Source: Paramecium pentaurelia
Taxonomy: Eukaryota; Ciliophora; Oligohymenophorea; Peniculida; Parameciidae
Direction: 5' to 3'
Length of the DNA stretch: 64,000 bases
NCBI GenBank assembly: GCA_905183005.1
Contig: CAJJDO010000018.1
Coordinates: forward strand, 698,716-762,715
The notes under the pieces were generated by a model. The model saw only the letters and a list, made by a program, of their open reading frames with translations, ran no database searches and was not told where the DNA came from. A program made the translations under genes and the position numbers. Shown piece by piece: positions 23,035-34,954 of the stretch; the first letter of the stretch is position 1; each line of letters begins with the position of its first letter.

Positions 23035-26000
23035 TCACCATAATGAATTTGCTTCAAAAAAGTTTGGCTCATATTTATTTGGCTTTGCAAAATTTCTGAT
23101 AAAATATTTTCTTAGTTCTTCCCAGCAAAATAGACACATTGAATATGGTAAACCAGGCATTCTAATAATAATAATATCATTAATTTACCCTAAATTTAAA
23201 ATATCAACTGGTCTAGCACCAAACCATGTATTGACTCCAGGAATATAGACAATAAAAATAAAAATTATAGTTTCAAGGAGTACACCATAAAACATAACTA
23301 CATTAATTGGAGAATAAATCAAAGACATTTTACGTTCTAAATATAAATTTTTATGTTATACATTTGCAAGAAAAGACGTTAGACCATTGAACAAGTACAA
23401 CAGCAACAAAATATGAGGTTTGAGCATATTTAAGTGCAGCAGTCTTGAAACAAGCATTAGTATTAATGGGATATGAGTTGTCTTCAAGCAAGGAATCAGA
23501 TCTATCAAAATATCGACAGAGTTCATCTGAATTTTTATTTTACCATTATTCAAAGGTTGGGAACCATCTATTATATTCAGCATCGTATTTTGCAAAGATA
23601 TATCTTAAATCATAGTAAATAATTTCAGGATTTATCCAATTAAGTGGAGTGTTTTAGAAACCAATCTCTGAAGTATATCCATCTGTAACTTTGAGAATAG
23701 GAGCTTATTACCAATCAGGACTGTAAGGTTGAGTAGTTAAAAAGGGACTAAAATTAATAGAGTTATTTACTTATTCATATTAGGTAGGTCCCATACCCAA
23801 GTGGTAGGAGGTGGAGTATAAGGTTGCCCATTTGCTAAAGTAATAGAAGGCCATGGAATTTTTTAGTATGGGGTTTTCATGAAACTAAGAAGTAACTATG
23901 GAGGGAATCCATATTCATTCATTGTGCTAAAATAACTAAAGAAACCAGCAGAAGTGGCAATAATTCCTTATAATAAGTAAGCATGAGTGATTAATCTTAG
24001 GGATACTAAATGATCATCCTTCTTTCTGGGTTTACGAGTCATAATATCGATTTCAGCTTCTTCATAGGCAAAGGAAATAGCAGGTAATATATCAGTTCCA
24101 ATACAAATAGTGAGAATAAAGGCATTGCTTAAAGGTAATGGTAATCCAATAGCAATTTCACCAACATATGGAAAGACTTCTGTGATATTTGAAGTAAGTA
24201 AATAGACTATTGTCTTTTTAAGATTGTCAAATATCTTTCTACCTTCTTCAACACCATCAACTATAGATGCAAAATCATCATTTAATAATATCATATCAGC
24301 AGCATCTTTAGTGACATCAGATCCACTAATACCCATTGAAATACCAATATCTCCTTGTTTAATTGCTGGAGAATCATTTACACCATCTCCTGTCACTCCT
24401 ACTACATGTCCTATGTATTGACAGGCTCTTACTATCATAAGTTTTTATGCTGGAGATGTACGTGCAAATACAACTTAAGGTTTACTACACCAACTTTTAA
24501 GTCTTCTATCTTTCATTTCTTCAGGCACAAATTCTCCATTCTAATTTTCCTCCTCCATAGCTTATACAATCATGTCTCCGTGTATTACAATTGCAGGTGC
24601 TAATCTAAAAGCTTCGTCATAAGACATCATTGGATTCTCCTCTAATAAATCATCTACTGTCTTTCCTGTGATAATTCCTATCTATTTTGCTATTGCTCCT
24701 GCTGTTGGTGGTTGATCTCCTGTCACCATAATCACCTTTATACCTGCTGATTAACATTTTTTTATTGCTTAAGGCACTGTCTCTTTTGGTGGATCCATTA
24801 ATGATAATAATCCTAAGAAAGTAAATCCTTCTAATTTAAATTTCAATGTGTCAATAGAATTCAAATTAAATTTATATCCTTTTTGAAATTCAGATCTTGG
24901 TAAATGTAGTTTTGCAAATCCCAAAACTCTTTCACCTCCTTTACCAAATGATACATTAACTGATTTGAATTTCTGTGTTATCTATTCATCTATTGGTTGA
25001 TTTCTACCTTCTATTAATAAGTAACTTGAAAATGTCCATAACTTTTCTGGTGCTCCTTTTATATATACACAATAAAATGAATCCTAAGTCTCCCAATTTA
25101 CAATACATAATGAGAATTTATTAGTAGAATTGAATGGCATTTTTGCTAAAGATCTATCTGATAATTCAACAAGTTATCTTCTTTATCTTGTATTTTCAAT
25201 ATCTTCAATTGGTTAAAAGAATTTAATTAATGCTGTTTCTGATGCATCTCCAAGAGTTGGTGTATCTAACCAATTGACAGTAGCTTTATCTTTAGCTTAA
25301 ATATTAAATTTGGCTTCACTAGTTATAATTGCACAATCATGTAGATCTCTAAAGGTAGGATCATTAGAATCATATTCATATTCAGTATTCCTTCCATGTT
25401 TAAGTTTATTCAAAGCAACTCTTTTTAATCCATCATACCAAACATTTGCTACTGTCATTTTATTTTATGTCAAAGTTCCTGTTTTGTCAGAGCATATACA
25501 ACTTGTTGATCCAAGAGTTTCTACAGCTTCTAAATTTTTGACTAATACTTATTTATCAGCCAATCTTTTTGCTGTAATAGCCAAAGATACTGTAATACAC
25601 CCTAATAAACCTTCTGGTACATTTGCAACTATAATTCCTATTGCTTAACCTACTGCTGTATCAACAGATGCATCTTCAACCACTAATGACAAAATTAAAA
25701 ATAAGATTCCTAATCCTACTGCTATACATGAGATCAATATAACAAATCTTTTTAATTCTATATTTAAAGGAGTTTCTGGAGTTTCTCCACCAGTAGCTAA
25801 ATCTGCTATTTAACCCATCACAGTATTATCACCAATTTAAATTACTAAACCTTTTCCTGATCCTTCCTTACATAAAGTACCAAAAAATGCTAGATTTTTA
25901 GTTTCTAAAGGATTTTCACTTGTGAGTTCAGTTACTCTAAGTAATGGATCACATTCTCCTGTTAAAGCAGAATTGTCAACTTTCATTTCTCTTGATTAGA

Positions 26001-26867
26001 TAATTCTAACATCAGCAGGTATTTTATCTCCCATTTTGATTTCAATTATATCTCCAGGAACAAGTTTCTCAGCTGGAACTTCTACTTTTTCACCTCCTCT
26101 AATAGCTATACATTTTTATGGAAGGAAATTCTTAAATCCTTCCATTAATGCATCAGCTTTTGCAGATTAATTGTAAGTTATTGAACCAGTTAATAAAATA
26201 ATAGCTATTAGAATGATTGCTATTCATAATAAATTATATATATTTACCTAGCCATAAATTTGATTTTGCACCTAAAGCATTTGGATTAACACCATATAAA
26301 ACAAAACACATAATAGATGCTATCCATAATAATATAGAAAATGGTTAAACCATTTCAAGTATCAACTTAATCCACCATGGTTTCTTTTTTTTTTCTGTCA
26401 ATTTATTATCACCATATTATTAGTTTTTTGCTGCAGCTTATTCTTAAGTTAATCCATCTGTTAAAGATGTTTCATATCTAATTATTATAAATTATAATTC
26501 ATTTACCTTTATGATAATGCAATCACATCAACTTTATGTTCATCCATGTTTCTATATTCTTCTCCTTTATTTTATGCTTTTTTTAATAGATCTTGTTTAT
26601 TATTTGAAGGAGCATCATATTTCACAATTGTTTCATTCAAAACAATTCCTTTTTCCTTAAGTTAAAAATAACCCTTACTTTTGCTTATTAATACATTTAA
26701 CTCTATCTAGATACTAATGCTGCTGCTTTCACAGAACTTTTACGAGCATCTTGATTTTATCTTAATCCCAAATCGACACTTTAACGAAGTATTTAAAATC
26801 CTGTAATGATTTATGGATTATTATTGGGAGGGAACTCTCCCTCATTCAATTGCCTATACTATGCCAT
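23035..26867 (-). CDS. Na+/K+-type (P2C) P-type ATPase alpha subunit
   Basis: 1250 aa with three introns near the N-terminus (26656-26678, 26478-26506, 26220-26247). Landmarks: phosphorylation loop SDKTGTLTQ (25469-25489), KGAPEKLW, VTGDGVNDSPAIKQGDIG, M4 NVPEGLL, IFDNLKKTIVYLLTSN, and a C-terminus GLPYSMCLFCWEELRKYFI like that of Na+/K+ pumps. Such pumps move monovalent cations across the plasma membrane. Two oddities: the actuator motif reads TGEC (25951-25962), not TGES; and M6 reads TICIGTDILPAI, with Cys where Na+/K+ pumps have Asp (CIDLGTD). It lies head-to-head with the kinase at 26985 (117 bp between starts). Confidence 0.93.
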
Positions 26868-26984
26868 AGGCTATAAATTTAATTAAAATAATATCTTAAG
26901 TCCTTCATGCCATCATACTATATATATATAGAATTTAATTGGATTATCATTTATTTAAATCAATTAATTGCTAACTAAATTATT

Positions 26985-28684
26985 ATGAAGAAAAGAATCA
27001 AAAGATTACAAGGTTCATCTTATGTAATTTCTCTTGAGCCAGAAGACATATTGGGATAAGGATCATTTGGTAAAGTTGTGAGAGCCTATGATCTTGACAA
27101 TAGGGAAGAACAATTAGTGGCTAAAATAATGGAAATAGGAACACAAAGTAAATTGGAATCATTATAACATGAACTCACAGTTTTGGAATAATTTTAAAGT
27201 GATCATTAGAACCTTGTTTAATACAAGTAATTTAATTTACGATCATCCACAGGAGGAAGAAGTTGTAATCAACCAAAGCTTGTTACATTATAATGGAATA
27301 TTGCAATGGGGGAACTTTGGAAGATAAAATGAAAAATAAATTTTGGTCTGAAGCTGAAGTTATGGACTTTTTAAGTTAATTTTGTAGTGGCTATCGTGAA
27401 TTGTTAATGTAAAATATTATTCATAGAGGTATTATCATTATAAATCATGAAATTAGATTTGAAACCAGCTAACATTATGATTCATGATAGATTTTATAAA
27501 ATAACTGATTTTGGTCTTGCAAAAATAGTGAATACTTTAGTAGATAAACTAACAATATCATTTAAAGGCACTCCTCTTTATATGGCACCAGAAATGATAC
27601 AAGAAGAAGCAACAGCTGATCCTAAAATTGATATGTGGAGTCTTGGAATAATATTATATAGGATGCTCTATAATAAATATCCTTTTTTGATTTAAAATAA
27701 AAAGTATGATAGAGAAACTGCATTCTCAGATATTGTCAATAATGCTTTGAATATTCCTTAAACCCCAAAGAGATCTGATTTTATCATTTCATTGCTATAA
27801 AGAATGCTTAAAAAATAGAGTAAAGATCGAATAGGATGGGAAGAATTATTTTAATTACCACAAATAAAAATTCAATATTAACCCCAAGTTAATTAAAACC
27901 ATTAAATGATATCTTCATCAGTATTTATTTAATAGATGGTAATCCAAAAAGTCTCTCTCATTAAAGTATAGCCATTTAAGAATAAAAAAGTAATGTCTTT
28001 GGTTTCTTAAATATTAACAGAAGATGATATAAAAAAATAAAGTGAAGAAAAAGATAAAGAATAAAAATAAATTTTAAATGAAATGATGTCAAATCTAAAT
28101 AATAAGTATTTTATTCTAATGTTATAAGGTTACAAACTTAATTATAAATTAATTAAATTGAAGATATTCTATTTTATTTTCATGAATAAATATTTTTCTT
28201 AGATAAAGTGGCAATGAGAGTTTATAGATTAAATTAAGTTATTCCAGATATTGATTATAACATCACATATAATATTACTGCAGAAATTTTAACTTAAGCT
28301 TTAGGATCAATTCAAAAATTACAAAAACTTTAACCATTAAGTGCTGTCTAAGCAAACTTATATAAATAAACTGAAAACTATCAAATATTTTAATCATTAC
28401 TATAATAAGATTAATTAGGTTTAGAAGATTTTTATAAAGAAGTAAAGAATAAGATAGTTTCACATTTAAAAAATCCAATTAATTAACTCTTTCAGATTAT
28501 ATCTAATCTACCAACAATTAATTCTATAGTTTAAATTTATATCACTATCAAATACTTAAAGGACAGTTAGAATATAAATGAATTAAACTTTTCTATTATG
28601 GAAGACTTTTGGACTTATTATGAAAATGTAGAGAATACCTCAGAATAGGAGGCTTTGCAGTATCTTCAAAAAGAATTGATTTGA
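26985..28684 (+). CDS. Serine/threonine protein kinase with helical C-terminal extension
   Basis: 540 aa, introns 27227-27252, 27429-27456, 28106-28128. Kinase domain: GQGSFGKVV (P-loop), VAKIME (ATP Lys), MEYCNGGTLED, HRDLKPANI (catalytic loop, interrupted by the second intron), DFGLA, GTPLYMAPE, DMWSLGIILYRMLYNKYPF. All catalytic residues are present. The C-terminal about 220 residues are helical and Gln-rich without a known domain. Overall layout (N-terminal kinase, helical tail) recalls ULK/ATG1-like or NEK-like ciliate kinases, but I cannot assign the family. Confidence 0.88.
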
Positions 28685-28931
28685 TTGATTCTGTTTCATT
28701 TATCCTTAAAATAAGAAATAAAATATATTATTTATTCTCAAATTTTTATATCAATTTTAATATACATATTATAAATTATAATATAAATATTAATCAAATT
28801 TTGAATAAATAATAAATCAAAAATCAAGTTATCTATATAATTTAAATAAATGCATCTATTAATAAAACTTACATTATTTGTAAAATTAAATATAAAAAGC
28901 ATATTAATAATTATAAAAATCAAATCAATAT

Positions 28932-30720
28932 TCACTTTCCAGTAATCTAATTCTATATAGTTTTTGCTTCTTCTTTATAATGATTCAGAGCTTCATCAAT
29001 ATATATATTTTAATGAATCTCTTAGATTTCTTGCAATATATCTATAATATTTTTAATTAATTTATGAGCAACTGTAAGCATTTTTTGATCTAGTAATTAT
29101 TATATAATTTCATCTGTATGATCAAATAGCATTTCAAGAAACTCTTACTTCTCAATCCAATGTGTAAACTACAAAATAGGTATAATTCATACGAATTCAA
29201 AGAAACTCTCTAAACTTTCTTCTGGAGTGTTAAAAAGTGTATCTCTCAATCTAAATTATAGAAATGCTTTCTATCTATCTATATTAAACTACAATATTTC
29301 AGTCTCAACCATATAGCCAATATCATTATATCCATCTAATAATTATTCCAAAATTGATTCATGCAAAACATTGTTTGGCTCCACAAATCTCTCAGCTAAT
29401 TCATTTAAATATAATAATCTCTCAGCCTTTATATTTGGATTATCAAATGAATTCAATAATTAAATAGATTCTTGATAAAGATCAAATAAACACTACTAAA
29501 ATTAACCATTTCTGATGACAAATTTAATAGCTTAAATATCATATTCAACAATCACAAAATCATTTTATATATCAAATTTCTCTCTCATTTCTTAAATTTT
29601 AATAAATAATTCTTCCTTTCCTCTCTCTTAAGATTCTAATATGCAAAAATAATTCATAGCAACTTCTAGATATATTGTGTCTTAATGAAAACTGTCTAAA
29701 TATTCATGAAAGTCTCTTAACATATCTTCACATTTTTATAAATCTGTTTATTGGTATGTTGAAGCTAGTTAAATGTAACTTTATGTATATTGAATAGAAT
29801 GCTTTCCAAAAACTTATAAATAAAGTTCAACAGCTTTTTCAAAATAAGGTCTTGCAGCAATATATTCTTAAATTTATATTTAAACCATTCCTAATTCTTC
29901 AAATATTTATGCAAATTGAGCAATTCCTTTTTCCTTTCTCTTTTCTGCTTCATTAGCTACTTCAGGATTATCATGATTACATACTACTTTAATTATTTAA
30001 ATTTTACATGATTTAACTATTTCCATAAATTTCTCTGTTTTCTGTAAAGCAATCTCAAATTTTTAAATTCCTTATTATATTTAATCTTATTCTATCAATA
30101 ATTTTGCTTTCATTTCATAATAGAATGCCATATTATATAAGCATTATGATAATCCTTATTCCTTTGTTAAGAATCCTTCATTTTCTCCAATCTCATCAAA
30201 ATTATCTTATAAATAATTATTAATAAACACTACAGATTCCTTATACTATCTTGCAAAATATTCAATTATAATACTTTAACCATAATTCAATTTCTTTAAA
30301 TTCTACATCATCTCTTTACTAAGCATATTTAAGTGGAATAATTCCAATTACTAAATTGTGCCATAAAAATTAGTAAAAATTTGTTGGATATTTAGACAAA
30401 TCAATATTGTTGTAATGAACATTATTCAAAAAATCATCAACAAGTACTTCTTACACTAATTTATCCTCTAATTATTGATTTTCAATCAAATATCTTGCAT
30501 ATTCTATTTTGTCTAATAACAATGAAACACATTTCTTATTTTCTGACTTATCCATTTCTTCTCTGATTCCAATTATTTTTCTTAGCATATCCATTTATTA
30601 ATGTTCATTTTCACAACCTTCCATTTCATTAAACAAATTATCAATTTGAGTTTATTTTTCCTCTCTTATAATATAATATCAAAATTTACTTATCATGTTT
30701 GCCATTAAAGAAAAAACCAT
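28932..30720 (-). CDS. TPR-like helical repeat protein
   Basis: About 580-590 aa. Two ATGs in frame (30720 and 30705). First intron near 30665-30690, last intron 29169-29192. The middle has tetratricopeptide-like units such as CLYNMAFYYEMKAKLLIEQ, IFEELGMVQIQIQEYIAARP and YTQSYIQLASTYQQTDLQKC. The N-terminal part (MEGCENEHQQMDMLRKIIG ... EDKLVQEVLVDDFLNN) and the rest lie in different frames with a change near 30350-30420; the only GT-AG pair I see there that restores the frame is about 70 nt, much longer than other introns here, so a one-base error is as likely. Ends QITGK. No family assigned. Confidence 0.65.
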
Positions 30721-31005
30721 ATTATGGTATAATAGCTAAATTTGCATAATAAACCTATTATTTTATAGGTAGGAATGATTTTCTATTATGAAATATATTT
30801 TAAACAATTCTCTTCACAACATTTCTAATGAGCATAAATAATTAATTAATTATTATTTAAAACTATAAGAATTAATGATTATTATTAAGAAAAGAATTTA
30901 ATAAATTTTTATAAATAATTATTTGTTTTAATAGTGCTGTTTAATAAGTTCCACAATAAATCATAAAATAATTGAACAATTTAATTTATTTTTATTTATA
31001 AATCA

Positions 31006-32260
31006 TCAACTCATAGGTTATTACATTTATCCAAATTGATTAGGAGGTTGTGGTGGAATTTATGGATAATTATAGTTTGATTATTAGTTCTAATCTTTCA
31101 TATACAGAGTACTATCTGTAAATGATACAATTTAAGGTTGGAAAACTTAAGGATTCCAATTAGAAGGCTATACCATTGGTTAATTATATATTTATGGAAC
31201 AGGTGCAACAATTTCAATGGGAACATTTACTTTAGGATGTTTATTACAACATGTACAACCTAAAATATATATATACTATTAAAATTTACCAGCAAGCACT
31301 GCTTAAACTTCTAATCTATAAACAGATTTAACTAATTATCCATTAGATGAAGGATGAATACCTTCTGGTGAACTCTTATTGTGTAAAATAAGTTAGATTT
31401 ATTTTCTATCATTTTCAACAGCTCTTTCTCCTGCTTTAATTCCTTACATTTATTATGAAACAATAGTTCTTGTTATTAGTTTTTCCCTTCCTGTTCTATC
31501 CCTTAAGGTTAAGTAATTTATTAATCTTGCTTCTATTCTTGTGACATCCAATTTACAATTAGAATTATCCAAATCAGCCCATAAATAAGCAGTATCTCCA
31601 GGAAGATAATGATTTTTATCAAAAACACATTTAATATGTGATGTCTAATGATATTTTTATATAATTACTCCTTAGTCGATGCAACACCATGTGGATGCTT
31701 TAACTTCCATCTATCCCATCAATGCTGTCATATTCTACTTTAATGGTTCTCTAACAATAAGAGGTTATGAGTGTTAGATATTTTTATATGATTTGTTATA
31801 AGATTCGATTTCAGCCTTGACACTATAAGAAATTTTGGCTTAGTAGTTGGATCCCTTCTCAAAATATGATCCAGGTAGATGTGATAACAATTAAAATTAA
31901 AAAGGAAAGGTATACTATCCAACAGGTAAACAAGGAGTATTAAAAGTCCAAATTGCCACTCGATGTTAATAAAATTAAGTTTCACCAGAATAGGTTACAT
32001 ATTCTGTGGTTTGCTTTTGCTTACCATCTGGGCCAGTAGAATTACGAGTACGACTTTCAGTCCAATTGCATTTTTCTTTGCCAGATACTTTCAATAATAC
32101 TACACCTCCTGGAAATCCATCTTTGAAAATGTTCAAATAGATATTTCCTAAGTTAATGTAAGGAATACTTCATACCTGTAATGATTTCTCCTGCAAAATA
32201 GAAAGGTTTATCAGTTCTGATATATACCCCTCCAAAATCTGATCCTTATTAATTTCCCAT
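31006..32260 (-). CDS. Arrestin-fold protein (alpha-arrestin / ARRDC-like)
   Basis: 408 aa, one 28-nt intron (32148-32175). MGNQQGSDFGGVYIRTD then FYFAGEIITGNIYLNIFKD, the arrestin-N strand pattern; CLPVGQYTFPFQFQLLSHLP GSY, close to the ARRDC LPxGxxxFPFxFxLPxxLPxSF signature; then arrestin-C strands (CVFDKNHYLPGDTAYLWADL). Pro/Gln/Asn-rich tail ends GQMQQPMS with two adjacent TGA codons. Alpha-arrestins act as trafficking adaptors for membrane proteins. The MGN start is a possible N-myristoylation site. A Cys-rich CTCC lies before the tail. Confidence 0.82.
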
Positions 32261-32396
32261 AATAACGTTTAATATTGAAATCCATATAGTACATTGTTTG
32301 TAATTCAAGAATGAAAAATAATATGGAATATATACTGTTATTAAATAAAGACTAATAAAATAATCAATTCTTTAATCTAGTCTATAGCCTTTATTT

Positions 32397-32921
32397 TCAA
32401 TATTTTTCAGATCTTTATTTTTGAGTACTCTTGTATATAATTAAGCTAATAACTTTGATTAACCTGAATGAGTATTTGTAAAATGCTTGTTCATTTTCTA
32501 AAGCTAGTTCAAATAATCTTCTTTTTGCATCTTAATCAATAATTGTAATTCTTGATAATCCTATGCTTTCGTATTTTTCATTCATATCCAATATTATCTT
32601 ATAATTTATCTCCTTAGTATCTCTTAATAATTCAATATGAACAAGAACTTGAATTCAAGTTTCTAAATATTTTCTGATACTTTGCTTTTCTAAAATTTGG
32701 TCGGAATCTATGATCATTTGAATCACTATCATTTTATTCATTTATTTTTATGCAATATTTGTATTCTTACTATTCTAGATAACTAGATAAGTTTTTGTGT
32801 CCATCATTAAATGATTAGGTTTTGAATTTGTGAATTCTAATTGTTAAATTTTGTTAATATATTTCTGTAATCACATGACCAACCTATTATACGTCTTTTC
32901 AACTAATGTAGGTTCCATCAT
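32397..32921 (-). CDS. Small uncharacterised protein
   Basis: Frame from MMEPTL at 32921 through EFTNSKPNHLMMDTKTYLV, LVHIELLRDTKEINYKIIL, MNEKYESIGLSRITIIDQD and AKRRLFELALENEQAF to TGA at 32397. Two in-frame TGAs vanish if introns of 39 and 33 nt are removed, both ending in AG and keeping frame (about 150 aa). The C-terminal half is convincingly coding and helical; the N-terminal exon is uncertain, and another frame there also looks open. No family recognised. Confidence 0.45.
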
Positions 32922-32982
32922 ATGAAGATAATACTTTACTATCAGTCATTTGAATTATATTAATATTATTATTTCTCTTTAA

Positions 32983-33446
32983 ATGTTTGATAATATTAGA
33001 TAGAATGATGAACCTTATGATACTGAAAATGAAAAAGAATATTTTGATAGAAAACTCTCTGAATATCAAGATATGTACTTCATTAAATAAGCCATTACAG
33101 CTTATAGTAAAATTAAATTATTTAATATTGAACCATTATAAAAACTTAAATATGAATGCTATTCGAATTGTTATGATAATACTTAAGTGATTTTTGAAAA
33201 TTAAGAAAAAAGGAATCAAAAAGCTTAGGTAAATGTCTATCCGAATGCAAAAAAAAAACAAAAGATCTTAAATAGTTTTTAAGAAACTTTGATAAATTAG
33301 TATATTTGAAAAATTATATATGTTATTCAAATTGTGATTAGTTGATTAGTTATAATTTAGATTAAAAATAAAAAGAAAAAATAATTTTAAATCTTAATAA
33401 ATTATTAGAATAAGGTCAATTTTTATAGATGCAAATGGATATGTGA
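32983..33446 (+). CDS. FAM136A / DUF842-like CX3C protein
   Basis: 145 codons including the stop, after a 26-nt intron (33187-33212). Three CX3C motifs: CYSNC, CLSEC and CYSNC, spaced as in FAM136A proteins (family: C..C near residue 50, second pair before the middle helix, third pair before the last helix), with basic helical linkers (KKKTKDLKQFLRNFDKLVYL). In animals FAM136A is mitochondrial, and paired-Cys proteins of this sort sit in the intermembrane space. The intron that restores the second motif ends AAAAAAG, a weak acceptor, but the match supports it. The start is 62 bp from the divergent gene at 32921. Confidence 0.7.
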
Positions 33447-33943
33447 AAATAAACTAGATAGAATATATAGAGAATTTTGGCTGAAATAAAGAAATGATAT
33501 AATTGATAGATATTCAAATTAAATACCCAATTGATGTATTTACAATAAATATAAACTAATTATTATCATTTCAATTAATAAAACTTTTTATTCATCATTC
33601 TATTTAAAAAGGGAATCAATAAATAATTAAATGATATTCTATGAGAGAGAATTCATGAATATCATATAGAAAGTTAATGTATGGTTTTATTAGAAGCTTA
33701 TTTGATTATCAATAATTGAATAGAATATACATCATTTTCTTTTTTCAAACCACGTATCGATATATAAATAAATAAGTCATATAATACAAATTATTTGTAG
33801 TATTATTCATTCTTTTCATATAGCATTAGCATTTTAACATAATTACAATGAAAATGGCTATCTAATGTATTTGCAAAACCCATAAATTAATAATATAAAT
33901 TAGACACGTAATAAATAAAGATTATTATTTAATAGATTAACCC
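33447..33943. other. Intergenic, upstream of SRP RNA
   Basis: About 500 bp, AT-rich, no coding signal on either strand. Promoter elements of the RNA gene would lie here, but I cannot identify a specific one. Confidence 0.5.
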
Positions 33944-34235
33944 AGGCTGAGGCAACTTGGCTGTCACTTTATGTGGGTTGTAAGAGGATGTTTGATAAGC
34001 TGTCATCTGAGAGCTCGCTGAGTCATTTCGTTAAGAGTCACCGCCCTAACCGAGCTCGTAGTCACTTGTGGGATCCATCAGTAATGAGGGTATCACTTGT
34101 GTTGAAGAATCTCGCAATGGCTTAGGCTGGAAACAGAGCAAGCAATAGGGATCGCTATGAGCGGCGGAAGGATACCGGACTCGTGAAGTGATGTGGCTTA
34201 TCGTGGCACTTATTAAACAGAACTCTGAAAACAAA
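33944..34235 (+). ncRNA. Signal recognition particle (7SL) RNA
   Basis: A GC-rich island in otherwise AT-rich DNA with no sensible frame. GGCTGGAAACAGAGCAAGC (34125-34143) matches the helix-8 core of SRP RNA (GGAA-type tetraloop and the AGCA internal loop; compare GTCGGAAACGGAGCAGGTC in human). The long helix 5 is visible: GATAAGC at 33994-34000 pairs with GCTTATC at 34196-34202, flanked by CAT/ATG. Near the 5' end GGGTTGTAAGAGG (about 33975-33987) resembles the UGUAA motif of the Alu domain. It scaffolds the SRP that targets ribosomes to the ER. Ends are estimated. Confidence 0.85.
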
Positions 34236-34241
34236 CAAATA

Positions 34242-34247
34242 TTTTTT
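34242..34247 (+). terminator. Oligo-T run, probable RNA polymerase III terminator
   Basis: Six consecutive T on the sense strand, just after the 3' strand of helix 5 and a short unpaired tail. Pol III stops in such runs and SRP RNA is a Pol III transcript in other eukaryotes. Confidence 0.6.
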
Positions 34248-34592
34248 ATTATTCAATATTATTATACTGATGATTTTCATAAATAGATTAGATATCGATA
34301 CAAGATCTTTAGTAATTTTATTACATAATTTTTGTTAAAGCTAATATATGTGTTTAATGAAAGAGTAAGAAAAATGGATTACTTTCATTTAGAATATCGT
34401 TTTTAAATAATCATTGAACAAAACTAATCTGCTTATTTAATATTTATCAATAAAAATAATTGAACTAAAATTATTTAATCTCATTTTAGGTTTAATGTTC
34501 AATTGCGATAAAATTAATTTAGCACCCTTATTAATGAGCCTTATAAAATCATAAACAAAAAATTAAATAATTAAAATTTTTTAATTCTTCTT
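34248..34592. other. Intergenic, AT-rich
   Basis: About 345 bp with no feature I can support. Confidence 0.5.
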
Positions 34593-34927
34593 TCAAAAAG
34601 CTATCAGTTTTTTAAATCTTTAAGAATCTCCTAAGTATACATTTCCTTTTTGTTTTGTAAAAAATTAATCTTGTAAATAAAAGAACCAATTTTTAATTGC
34701 ATTTAATAGCACATAAATATGTTATTCTGTTATTTAATTATCAAAAGGATTCAAGAATTCATTAATCATATACCACTAAAATTAATATATTTAAGATGAT
34801 TTTCTTTTTGAAACTTTGTGTTTACAAAAGTATAATAAATGGTTTGTTCCTTATTTGACTTAAGAAATTCTTCTTTAATGATATTAACACTTTTGAGAGT
34901 TTGGAGAAACAACTTTCAATCATATGT
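34593..34927 (-). CDS. Possible small gene, splicing unresolved
   Basis: Two coding-like stretches on the minus strand: NIIKEEFLKSNKEQTIYYTF (followed by VNTKFQKENHLKYINFSG) and WYMINEFLNPFDNQITEQHI, YVLLNAIKNWFFYLQ, ending FKKLIAF at TGA (34593-34595). They are in different frames, and the only intron linking them would be about 50 nt. A possible ATG is at 34927. Too uncertain to name; may be the tail of a decayed gene. Confidence 0.3.
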
Positions 34928-34954
34928 TTTATCATAATAATTATTTATTTTAAA

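Noticed and set aside
24224..25648. Plus-strand open frames within the ATPase region
   Set aside because: They are antisense to a strongly conserved P-type ATPase and have no similarity of their own.
34046..34234. A 62-codon minus-strand open frame in the GC-rich block
   Set aside because: The block has SRP RNA sequence and pairing signatures on the plus strand; the frame is a by-product of higher GC content.
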